From the NCBI RefSeq assembly GCF_040954835.1, contig NC_090698.1:35331501-35395500 (forward strand): a DNA stretch of 64,000 nt. The letters run 5' to 3'. Of this stretch, positions 45,969 through 55,971 are shown one piece after another. Position numbers and translations under genes: made by a program. Each line of letters starts with the position of its first letter. The stretch's first letter is position 1. Below the pieces are notes generated by a model. The model ran no database searches and had not been told where the DNA came from. It saw nothing but the letters and a program-made list of their open reading frames with translations. Origin of the DNA: Lepisosteus oculatus. Its lineage: Eukaryota > Chordata > Actinopteri > Semionotiformes > Lepisosteidae.

Positions 45969-46504
45969 CTAACTTATTTAGATATGCAATAATGATCATA
46001 TTTGCAGAAAAGGTTAAAACGATCAATTTTCACAAAGTATATAAACGTACAGTAATATATGGTCAGAAGGAGCAGGTAAAAATGTTAGACTTTGATGCTT
46101 AAAATGTTTAGGGAGAAATGGATTACTGGTGTGTATTTTTTCTTTAAACTACCAAGACCAGCAATAAACAGTACAGTTTACATAACATATTTATGTTCCT
46201 AAATTAATATTGTTTATGAGCATCTGAAAGGCATGGTGAATTTGAGATTCTCAAGACTTACTTTGTATGATTGGAAACTAATACATGATCGGATCAACTA
46301 AATGCTGTGGTGTTACTTTTTGTCAATGAAAAAATAAAGTATTTTTGTTTACAAAGACAATTAAAAAGAATGTGGACCAGGGTAATACTTTGAGTTTACA
46401 GCCTGTCCAAGGTCAATCATTATTAATACTATTAGTGATATCTTCAGTAAAGACTTTGATGCATAAAATATTTCTGCTAAAGGTGGTAGGTTAATTAATA
46501 ATTA

Positions 46505-47050
46505 AGTATAATTGCTTACACGTATATAGCGCTTTTCTAGACACTCCACTCAAAGCGCTTTACAGGTAATGGGGACTCCCCTCCACCACCACCAATGTGC
46601 AGAATCCACCTGGATGATGCAACGGCAGCCATAGTGCACCAGAACACTCACCACACATCAGCTATCAGTGGGGAGAGCAGAGTAATGTAGCCAATTCATA
46701 GAGGGGGATTGTTAGGAGGCCATGATTGGTAAGGGCCAATGGGAAATTTGCCCAGGACGCCGGGGTTACACCCCTATTCTTTTCCACAGAGAATCAGGAC
46801 CTCGGTTTTACGTCTCATCCGAAGGACAGCGCCTTTTTACAGTATAGTGTCCCCGTCACTATACTGGGGCATTAGGACCCACAGGGACAGCAGGGTGAGC
46901 ACCCCTTGCTGGCCCCACTAACGCCTCGTCCAGCAGCAACCTTAGTTTTTCCCAGGAGGTCTCCCATCCAGGTACTGACCAGGCTCACACCTGCTTAGCT
47001 TTAGTGGGTTGCCAGTTGTGAGTTGCAGGGTGATATGGCTGCTGGCTATA
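46505..47050 (-). repeat. Full-length 5S rRNA-derived SINE, minus strand
   Basis: Read on the minus strand it is complete: 5S head (about 47045-46930, with 'ctaaagctaagcaggtg', 'gcctggtcag' and 'gggagacctcctggg'), body ('gacggggacactatactg', 'gagacgtaaaaccgagg', 'ggggtgtaaccccggc') and tail ('aaagcgctttgagtggag', 'tatatacgtgtaagcaatt'). It is the best-preserved copy in the window. The frame at 46739-46921 is an accident of the SINE. Confidence 0.93.
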
Positions 47051-48174
47051 TATATATAAGTTGTGCACTTTTGTCCAACTGAGCAATCTTGCTTTCATAA
47101 AATTACAAACTTTTTAATGTATAATGATTAACATGCCCTTCAGGCTGGATGTTGCCAAAGGTCTAATCTATCCAGAAAAAATGAAAGATGAAAAATGAAA
47201 GATAAATGAAATGTGCTATGATGGAATCAGCCACTCCCCAATCCTGTCTGTGAAAGGGAGATGAAAGATGTGTCCTGATGGACAGACCTCCATCATGTGT
47301 GAGAAGTGTAATATGAGGCTTTGCATTGTCACTGGACAAAATGCACACAACTGCTTCCCCAGATTCCATCTTCTATAAGATACTATTGAATATAAGGACG
47401 GGTCCATAGTATGGACATTCAAAAAAACAATGAACTGTTTCAATTTTGGGCCCAAATGAAATGGGGTTTTTATATTATTTAATTTTTTTAACACTAGAGT
47501 AAGTTTTGTTTTAAGTTTTAACACCAGTTGTAATTTTTGAAACACCAAAGCAAGCAGGGACAAGAGTGTGTTGTATGTTTGGTAATATTTTATATGTTTT
47601 AATAAAATACAGAAAGAGAAGTGAAGTTTGAATGGTTTTATGGTTCTTTTGACTATGTGAGCAGTTGCCAAAAACAGTTCGAATGTATACCACAAAGCGT
47701 AGCCTGTGGGATACAGTTTGTAAAATGGAAAATAAACAAACAGCTTTGAAAAAAGTTATGTAATTGTGTTATTTAAGACAAAATACACTAGAAATTTTTC
47801 ATTTAAGTTTTTAAGGACTTGCGGATTAAAGGGTTAAGTATAGGAATATTAATATGTACTACGATACAGCGTGCACTAATACTTGAGTGGACACGAGCTA
47901 CTATGTAATTCTATACCATTGTATAGGAATGTGTGCTACTAACTTAAGCGTCTAACTGTATTTAAAAACTTTATCATCCCAGCACATAGAAAGGTAGGAA
48001 AATGTGCATGGATTTGGAGCACTGACAATCTTGTGAGCACAGAAAACCGTGATAGATAACAGACAAATATGTAAGAACTGTTCTAGGTTAATTTGAGAAA
48101 AATACACCAAGCGTCTCTGTGTTTCGCTCCCATGTGCATGAAATAACTTCTTTTAACCTCTGAGATGGACTCCT
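47051..48174. other. AT-rich spacer
   Basis: A TA dinucleotide run sits at 47048-47058. The frame at 47216-47695 (minus, 159 codons) is Leu/Thr/Lys-rich with no family motif and is probably chance in low-GC DNA. Confidence 0.5.
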
Positions 48175-48480
48175 TGTCACGCCCTTTGTAGCCAGAGGGC
48201 GCTCCTACTCTGTCCTGTCCTTAGTTTCTAGTGCTTTGCTGTTCTTCCGGTGTTTCCCTCTCTCTGGGGCTATATATTTCCAGGTCTCTCATTCACCGTC
48301 GCTCAGCATTGACGTTTGGCTGTCCCGAGACCTGCTTAGTTCCAGGTTGCCCCACATCCGCTGCCTGAGGGCATTGGTTTCTATACGACTCCTGAACTGC
48401 TGAGCCCGGGCTAATCCCCTGCTCTGCTGCTACGCATATGGGTCTTTTTCCACTCTCCTGCCATTCCATGGTTCATCCCT
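48175..48480 (+). mobile_element. Truncated gypsy-type LTR
   Basis: It starts TGTCACGCCC with 'agagggcgctcc' shortly after and has a TATA-like 'ggctatatattt' near 48270, like the LTRs at 41530 and (reverse) 37525. No CA terminus or duplication was found before the hAT sequence begins, so it is partial or fused to it by deletion. Confidence 0.6.
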
Positions 48481-48484
48481 TCCG

Positions 48485-49425
48485 AAACAGAAATGGGGAA
48501 AAATGCAAGCTTGCAGATTGCTAAAGCAGGTAAGCCCCACACTATTTGTGAAGAACTTTGTTTACCGTTGGCAAAAGAGCTGACACATATGTGTGGTGAA
48601 AAAGCTGCTAAACAGCTCAACCTGCCGCCCCCTTCGAAAGACACAGTCACTTATGGAATTATTGATATGGCAGATGATGTCAAAGGTACGCTTATAGAGC
48701 TTGTTAAGATGAGCAGATGCTTTTCACTGCAATTAGATGAGTCTGTAGATGCCTTTGATTTGGCCAGTTTGCTCGATTACGTTAGATACGAGTTTGAGGG
48801 CATGTCCCATTAGGACTTTCTGTTCTGTAAGCCGCCACCAACAAGAACTACAGGAGAGCACATATTTCAGCTTCTGAATGATTTTATCGAAGAGAATGGC
48901 ATCAACTTGATGAAATGCGTCGGAGTTTGTACAGACGGTGCTAGAGAAATGACAAGCTGACACAGCGGTGTAGTTGCACGAATTAGAGAGGTTGCTCCAG
49001 ATATAAAGTGGACGCACTGCAGCATCCACTGTGAGGCCTTGGCCGTCAAGAAAATGCCTGAGGATTTAAAATCTGTTAGACTCTGTTGTGAATTGTATCA
49101 AGGCTTGACCAATGAATTCACATCTGCTTTGCTCGACTAAACAGGCTCACCCCTCTCACTGAAATAGTGCTTTTTATTGTTTATTTTAATTGTTGTTGTT
49201 CCTGTTGTCATTCTGTAAAATGCTTTGAAAAGCCACCTTTAAAGGTGCTATATCAAATAAAGTTTATTATGATTATATTTATTTTATGTGTGTGTGTGCG
49301 TGCGGTGTTGGTCATTGAGATTTTCTGTGGCTCCATGAAAAGATGACTTGTAGGTGGTACTTGAATGCTTTGGTTTGATCAGGGGTGGTACTTGGTCCAA
49401 AAAGTTTTAGAACCACTGGTATATA
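48485..49425 (+). pseudogene. hAT transposase relic (ZBED/SCAND3-like)
   Basis: The frame from 48493 reads QIAKAGKPHTICEELCLP, HMCGEKAAKQL, DMADDVKGTLIELVK, FSLQLDESVDAFDLA and LLDYVRYEF, the N-terminal catalytic region of ZBED5/SCAND3-type hAT proteins. The LDES acidic residue is retained. A stop follows at 48811. The same register continues with GEHIFQLLNDFIEENG, CVGVCTDGAREM (second Asp), a stop near 48957, then DIKWTHCSIHCEALAVKKMP to about 49070. The C-terminal dimerisation part is deleted. After a LINE-tail insertion at about 49196-49275, hAT-end sequence ('ccaaaaagttttagaacc') is seen at 49396-49415. The BED zinc finger is missing. Confidence 0.85.
49196..49280 (+). repeat. LINE/SINE 3' tail inside the hAT relic
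   Basis: 'gaaaagccacctttaaaggtg' region followed by 'ctatatcaaataaagttta' and 'ttatgattat' matches the generic L2-type SINE tail. The GT run near 49288-49302 is a small microsatellite. Confidence 0.5.
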
Positions 49426-50911
49426 TGGTTTCGTTTGTTGATCCTAACATTGAAATGCTTTTGCATTTTACCTTTAATAAACCATACATTTGGAGATGCG
49501 GAGTGCTAGCAAAACTTTGAGAGATTACATGATGTTTTTAGACGTCATAGATTTACGAAAGTAACGACAAATTAAATTGTGTCGTTCAATCAGTAAACTG
49601 GCTGTTAACTTCTTCAGGAACTCTCGATAAACTTTTTATAAACACGAAATAATGCGAGTAATCTATATTGATTCAGTGCTTAAATAATCTTATTTTTTTG
49701 CCTTACAAGGTATAAAAAAACACACAGTAAAGTGAGTTACTGTATAAGATTAATGTAAAAATCGACAGACGATATGACCAATAACTGGTAAAAAAAAAAT
49801 TGATCCAAGTCCTCAAAACAATGCATTCAATAAAGGACGAGCTTACTACAGTAAATCTGACAGGATATTACATTAATTTCAATATATTGAATATATTTTT
49901 AAAGTTTTACTACGCGCGAACCAATGTGCTAAGTATTGATGCATAGGCAACTAAGCTGTGATAGGAAGGCTGTCTTTTTCATCTGGGGTTTGGAAAGACA
50001 AAAAGGCCGTTTTTAGCTTTGACTACGGAATCAGGTTGCTCCCACGTGACTCAATGGAATTTCGGTTCTGGCTCAATGTATCAATTTTCACATGCTGCGG
50101 GCTACAGTCTTTCATGCAAAGTGCGCTGGTATTTTTTTGTTCAAGACTTTGGTCTCTTTTCTACATTTTGCAATGACGTCGAATTTTTGTAATTTGAAGT
50201 AAACGAATTTTCGTTTGCTTCTGTAGAATTAATCTAATTTTCTTTTAAAAGCCGCATAGCTAAGGGACACAAATGCATTAAAACTGTGTTACCCTGCATT
50301 CGGATCAGTCCAGACACGACCTGCTCTAAGAGTGAGGTGCAAGTTACTAAAAAAGAAGCCATAACAAGTGGTGGATTTTCGTTATTTCTAGTAAACAGCT
50401 GCATCAGAAGTTTAAACAGTAATCGCTTGAGCTCTGGGTTAGTTTGTATTTAGTCGTGGATGTGGGGTTACCGCGAATAGATTTTATATCAATCTAAATG
50501 TGTTTAGTGCGGTGTAAACGTAAAACTTTGTCGACGATCTTTTCTTCGTCTGAGTTTTTAGCGGAAAAGTATTTAATTTGGATGTATGTCTAATTATGCG
50601 GTTTCGGTGTCGACTGATAATCTATACCCCATCCTGAAGTGTATTATTTAAATATTTTTGCTAGTATCTGCCTCGTTTCGCAAGAAACACATTTTCGATC
50701 TTGTTTTAACTTCTATATGTAAAGGCTGAGTCAGGAGCTCAAACGTGGAATTCCGCAATCTGTTTACGATTCGAAGCATTTTCATTCTGAATCCACCATT
50801 TTATCACGATAAGATCTAACAGTGATTTTTGCAAAGTGTATTTTATCTTCTAAGTAGAACGCTTTTTTACTTTTCCATCTCGTGGATGTTTTTATTTTTC
50901 GACCACTAACC
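49426..50911. other. Low-repeat region upstream of candidate exon
   Basis: No mobile-element signature was found. CpG dinucleotides are more frequent here than in most of the window (for example 50500-50560 and 50740-50890). This would fit a promoter and 5' UTR of a gene starting at 50912, although no TATA box or defined start site is evident. An E-box, CACGTG, lies at 50043-50048. Confidence 0.4.
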
Positions 50912-50984
50912 ATGGTTTGCCGGAAATTATGGGTTTGCGTTGCGGTTCTAACTGGATTTGTCACTATACCTCGAGGAATAGATG
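50912..50984 (+). CDS. Candidate first coding exon encoding a signal peptide
   Basis: ATG in a fair context (accATGg) opens 24 codons beginning MVCRKLWVCVAVLTGF: a basic n-region, then a hydrophobic core of about 12 residues, like a secretory signal. The exon would end at G|gttagt (50984/50985), a reasonable donor, leaving phase 1. It follows a CpG-richer, repeat-poor tract and precedes a repeat-poor 1.6 kb that would be intron 1. The protein family was not recognised. It could be a secreted or single-pass membrane protein gene continuing to the right, or a chance frame. Confidence 0.4.
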
Positions 50985-52600
50985 GTTAGTATATATTTAT
51001 TTTTTGATAAGATAATTTGTTATTGTACAAATCAAATATTGAAATATATTTTGTGCATACTGTTATATATAAATATATGTTTCGTTGCGATACTGTGTCA
51101 TATATTTGTATTGGTTTCGCAGACCGAACCCTCAATGTTCAGGCTGCTTTTAGGATTAAGCACTCATTTCAGTCATTTAATAGCTGCCTTTAGTTTTGCT
51201 TACAATGTTCCTTTTTTAATTACTGTGATTTTGAAATAAGCAGAGAGAACGCATTAGACAGTTGAATCTTAGATTAACCTCAGTTTATTTAGGTGTATTT
51301 TTCTTGAATGGATTTAAGACATTAATCAAACATATTCGGGAGATCCATTTGATCTTAATTTTTATTATTGTAGCTTTATCTTTTTAGATTTTCCGAAATT
51401 TCCTGATTTCAACCATTAAATTCTAATTGCAAATTATTTTTCGAATCCTTACTTTTATATAGTATACAGAAAACGTGGCTTTATGTTTGTGCTGTTTATG
51501 CTGCATGCCAATTTTGTTACATTAAATGCAGAATAATAACTTTCTTAGAGTTGAGGGGCGCAGCGGTGCAGGTAAAGTTTTATTAAACTTTAAGGATCTT
51601 TAGGCGATAAACTCTTCACAGAAGAATGCCACGAATTTTCATTACGGTTTCTTGTTCAATGAAAAGTTATGCTGCGAGAAATGTTTTATCCCCCTCTATA
51701 TACAACCCTCACTCAGCGAAGTTGTAATGATATGAGTATGTTATGAATGAGTTGTTAGTATAAAATTTCTGCGAGTATAAGCCTGTGCTAATTTAAATAT
51801 CACAGTGTTAAAATTCCTTAGAACGAAAAGGCGTGTTGACAAGTCATTTAATTGATTTGTTAATTGTTTGAAGACAACCTTTCATCAGTGTTTGTTTTCC
51901 GTTTCCTTCATTGCTCTATTCTTGGTTTCCCCTGGAATTTTGTTCTAAAATACAGAGAATTAGAAGAAATACTGATCAGTGACATTCATGGAATTTGCAG
52001 AGCGATCGAACAGTTGACCACTTATAACGTATGAGCTTAATATTAATTGCTTGTAGGACAACATTTTCGACGCTAATGTAGGTTAGCGTTTGTAATTCAA
52101 GCCTTATTTACGTAGAGCACTCTACATTCAATTCGAAGTTCACTTTGAAGTGACTTGGAGCGAAAGTAAGGCATTATTACTGTAGTTTAAACATTGTGTA
52201 AAATAAGTTTTGATAAATGCTTTATAGATCCTCATCAATCATTACTTCACTGTCTTCTCAAAGAGCTTATACTTGTATATGGTACCTCAAAATAAATAAA
52301 TCACTTACTATTAAAATAAATTCACAAAGTCATTATCTGAAAATCTATTTTTTTGTAGAAAATGTATTGGATTTGTATTCATTAGACATGATAGGTTAAT
52401 CCATTATGCTGAATAACATTTGTCATCAACAGGACTGATCAATGAGGTGATCACTGAAAGGTACAGGCTAGTAGCATGTGTGGCCACTGTTGATGCAATA
52501 CAAGCTGTACACCTCTAATGGGTGTCTAACTGAAGTCTAGTGCCGTTGCTGATAATAGTAACCCCCACTACCACTCATTTTAAAATAAACTTAACATGTC
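50985..52600. other. Repeat-poor AT-rich DNA, possibly intron
   Basis: No element was recognised. The short frames at 50982-51239 and 52217-52399 lack motifs. Confidence 0.4.
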
Positions 52601-52604
52601 ATTA

Positions 52605-52680
52605 ATATGTAATAGGTTTATTCCATGCTGAAAAGAGAAGAAAGAAAACACAACGTTTCGGCCATGGAGCCTCCAATTTA
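52605..52680 (-). mobile_element. Orphan 3' tail of a Penelope-like element
   Basis: On the minus strand it reads 'ggctccatggccgaaacg', 'ttgtgttttctttcttctc', 'ttttcagcatgg' and 'aataaaccta', matching the 3' end at 44025-44090 almost base for base. The coding part is absent, so this is a severely 5'-truncated insertion. Confidence 0.85.
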
Positions 52681-52961
52681 CCATAGAGTTACAGAAACAC
52701 TTAATACTTATCTACAATACAGAAACAACTGAAATGAATGGCAATCACAGTACTTAAAGAATATTTATTCAATGTTCACTATTCATCCACCCATTTTCTT
52801 ACTACTTCATCCAGTTTGGAGGTACCTTTCTAGGTAATTTTAAATGTGTTGCATATCTGCAGGGTCTAGTTATTTCTATATTAACTTAAAACCATTTTTG
52901 GGGGTACTTGAAGCTTTCTCCTTTTTCAGAATTTCAAATTGTTTTGTCTTTTTCCCAACAG

Positions 52962-52993
52962 GTGAATGTCAGTATCATGGTTCTTTGTTTGCG
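52962..52993 (+). CDS. Possible 32-nt exon downstream of the signal-peptide exon
   Basis: A pyrimidine-rich acceptor (gtctttttcccaacag) and a good donor (gcg|gtaggt) bracket 32 nt. Spliced to the phase-1 end of the exon at 50984, it stays open and adds GECQYHGSLFA. This is only a compatible arrangement: micro-exons with plausible sites arise by chance in AT-rich DNA, and the peptide is not a recognised domain. Confidence 0.15.
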
Positions 52994-52999
52994 GTAGGT

Positions 53000-54110
53000 A
53001 GTTTTCTTTCTTATTGCATGTGCCTTATTTTTCCATGTTTCTTTTTACTGTTATATGATTGGCAGGTAATGATGGTTTTAGGTTATTTTTAAAGCTTGTA
53101 GTCTTAATGTAAAAAATAAGTTATCAGTGCACCATCTCAGAAACCATCTTGTACTATCAGGATTATTAAACATACAAGTGTGGATATGCTTTATAAATAT
53201 TGCGTACCTACTGACTGTGATTTTTAATATGATAAAAAGATCAAGATCATTTTGTTTCATATCTGGAATTTTCGGATGCAGTTGTTTTCAGTAGCTATAC
53301 ACTGAAAAGTTAACGAAATTTAATACTCCTGTCAAAATGACAGCATATAATGTTAGGGAAAGACAGCACTGAAGTATTTTTAATTTGTTTAAGCCATTGT
53401 ATCATATTTGCTGCCGTAGAAACATTTTTAAATTGTTAAATGAAATGGTGTACTTGTATACCAGTAAAACAATTGAATGAAAAAGAAATGTCTCTTTTCT
53501 AGACATTAAATGTAAATACTCATATTTTATTGGAAGTAGTCAAAATCCATTGTGAAAATCATGTTTCATGAAATACTCAGCATGAAATCTTCAAAAATAT
53601 TTGAAAAATTATTTGAACACTTTGAGTTTTAGTATAAACAATACTTAATGTGTGAAACAGACATTTAGCAGATTGTAATATTTAATGGGAAACACTTCAC
53701 CAGAAATACAATTATGCAGAGAAAAGGTATTGAAATACTGAATATTGAAATAGGCTGTGGAACAAAATTTTAATTTCTTAAGTAAGAGTAGCCAGGGAAA
53801 TCTTTAATATCCTTTCACTATACATTTGAAGTAGATTTCCCACCTGAAATAAGTGAAGTAGTGCCCTCATTGTAGTGGCTCATTTGGCTTCAATTGTGGT
53901 GATGATGAAGGGGTAGGTAGGCAGGCAGGTGGAAACCTTAGCATGCTTTACCATAATCAGGAAGAGTGGGTTTTCTTCTTCACCCAGTGAAGAAACCAGC
54001 CAATCACAGAATACTAATGGTTACAATAGGTTCTTGAAATGTTTAATTCAGTCCTGTTTTCATGGTAATGAGTTAGGTCTAATTGTCTTGTTACTACAGT
54101 GAGAATCAAT
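53000..54110. other. AT-rich spacer
   Basis: A short GGTAGGTAGGCAGGCAGG run occurs near 53910-53930. No gene was recognised. Confidence 0.5.
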
Positions 54111-54119
54111 ATATATATA

Positions 54120-55012
54120 TGCAGCTGTTCTTGGCTTAATGCATAGAGGTAGCAGCTCATCTGTATACATGTCAGAAATCCAAAGGTTTGTGCAATGGTG
54201 TGACAACAATAGCCTAATTTTGAATGCTAAAAAAACAAAATAAATAGTTTTCTATCTCAGAGCAGTTGGTGATTACTCACAGGTAGTATTCCAGAATGAA
54301 TTCGTTGATTCGTATAAGTACCTAGGTGTGCACATAGACTGTAACCTGTGCTGGTCTACTCAAAGTGTTTGCTCCAAAGTTCAGCAGCGCTTATATTTCC
54401 TGCGAAGACTAAGAGTGTTTGGGGTTTGATATGAAGTAAAGCTACTGTTGTACCATTCTGTAATCAGAAGCATTATCAGATATGGTATTTCAGTGTGGTT
54501 TGGTAATCTTATCAGTTCATTTTAAATCACAAATTACCCGCCTCATCCAGAAAACTTTGAAGGTCATGGGAGTGAAACAGCACCCCTCCCTGCAGACAAT
54601 CTTTGAAAAATCCATAATCAAACAGGCAGGAAAAATTATATTAGATCCTTCCCACATCCTCAACTCTGAATATCAACTTCCTTCTGGCAAAAATTTTAGG
54701 GTTCCCAAATGTAAGTCAAACAGATACAAACATTCCTGTGTTCCACTATCCATTAAAGCTGTTAACGCAAATGTCAAGGATAAACACAATTTTGACTCTT
54801 ACAACCCACTTGAGTGCAATGTTTTGTGATTTTATAAATGTTGGTATGTGTTATACTGTACGTGTGCAATGTTTTTCTTATTTTTTGGAATAGTATAACG
54901 TGCAATGTTTTTCTTTTCTTCTCTTCTTTGTTTTTGCATTCTATTTAAATGTACAGGAGTGTTGGGTGTCCATAAAAAATGTCCCTCAGGGGACAATAAA
55001 AATCTTATCTTA
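54120..55012 (+). pseudogene. L2-type LINE, 3' fragment
   Basis: It starts in the RT palm-to-thumb region: NARLI/CDNNSLILNAKKTK-like sequence near 54190-54235, YKYLGVHIDCNL (54316-54352) and QQRLYFLRRLRVFGV (54382-54427). The open frame 54482-54829 follows with LIQKTLKVMG, IIKQAGKIILDPSHIL and LPSGKNFRVPKCKSNRYKHS, typical of the L2 C-terminus in fish. The 3' UTR ends 'cctcaggggacaataaa' with an ATCTTATCTT-type tail at about 55001-55012. 5'-truncated and with stops. Confidence 0.85.
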
Positions 55013-55094
55013 TTAAGTAAGGAATCTCTAGGTTTTGTGTGCTCAGAATGATATTATGAAAGGCTACTGTATTTAATAGAGAAAGACGTATATA

Positions 55095-55969
55095 CAGTGG
55101 TGCTAGAAAGTTTGTGAATTTCAGAATTTTCTGACTTTCTGCATAAAATTGACCTAAAATGTGGTCAGATCTTTATATAAGTCATAAAAATAGAAAGAGA
55201 ACCCAATAAAACAGATAACACACACAATTATATCATTTTTTATTCATTTATTGATCAAAATGATCCAACATTAAACTTTAAGGGGATAATCAGTCAGGAG
55301 TGTCAACCAATGAGTTTGGGTGGCCCTGCCCTATTTAAAAAAACAAAAACTTGAGTCTTCACTACCAAAGTCTGGTCTTCACCTCACAGGTTTGTGAATG
55401 CATGCCATGCCTCGAGCAAAGGAGATTTCTGAGGAGCTCAGAAAAAGAGTTGTCGATGGTCATCAGGCCAGAAAAGGTTACAAAATGATTTCTAAAGACT
55501 TTGGCAGATAGTGTTCAAATGGAGAAAATTCAACACCATTGTTACTCTCCTCAGGAGTGGTCATCTAACAAAATTCACTCCAAGAGCAAGGCGTATAATA
55601 TTCCGGGAGATCACAAAGAACCCCCAAAGAATAGTGTGCATGGGAGGACAGCAAGGAGGAAGCCACTACCAATATGCGGGACTGATCAACAGTTACCGTA
55701 AACATTTGCTTGAAGTCATTGCTGTTCAAGGAGGTCACATTAGTTACTGAAAGCATAGGTTCACATACTTTTTCCGACAAAGACATTTAATGTTGGATCA
55801 TTTTGATCAGCAAATGAATGAAAGAGTATATCCTTTTGTGTGTTATTTGTTTTATTGGGTTCTCTTTATCTATTTTTATGAGTTAGACGAAGATCTGGTC
55901 ACATTTTAGGTTAAATGTATGCATAAATTCCGAAAATTCTAAGGGTTCACAAACTTTCTACCACAACTG
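55095..55969 (+). mobile_element. Internally deleted Tc1-like transposon
   Basis: Inverted ends (CAGTGGTGCTAGAAAGTTTG at the left; its near complement ending CAACTG at 55969) lie between TA dinucleotides (55093-55094 and 55970-55971), the Tc1/mariner target. Inside, ATG near 55405 begins MPRAKEISEELRKRVVDGH, the paired-like DNA-binding N-terminus. The recognition region continues at 55511-55620 (TLLRSGH; PRARRIIFREITKNPQ), then jumps to a C-terminal piece ending before 55750. The whole DDE catalytic core is deleted, leaving 875 bp of a usual length near 1.6 kb. It could move only if helped in trans. Confidence 0.92.
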
Positions 55970-55971
55970 TA

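Larger units (their letters stand above)
41381..46240. mobile_element. Unclassified palindromic element with tRNA-like segments in both arms
   Basis: The left arm (41490-42440 plus 44117-44545) and the right arm (45475-46235) are inverted copies. 'tgctggtcttggta', 'ccatttctccctaaacatt', 'tgctccttctgaccat' and 'gtttatatactt' at 41960-42110 recur in reverse at 46180-46035. 'aacatgttttcttagaaa' and 'gaagctgtgtcagtcttct' at 44426-44480 recur in reverse at 45590-45535. Each arm carries a tRNA-like segment. A central region of about 930 bp (44546-45474) contains a block repeated at 60360-61020. No transposase is visible. The right end is near 46235 and the left end between 41381 and 41490; target duplications were not resolved. 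Two later insertions (41530-41944 and 42449-44104) split the left arm. Confidence 0.65.

Noticed and set aside
47216..47695. 159-codon minus frame
   Set aside because: Composition is that of AT-rich non-coding DNA, with no recognised domain and no flanking gene signals.
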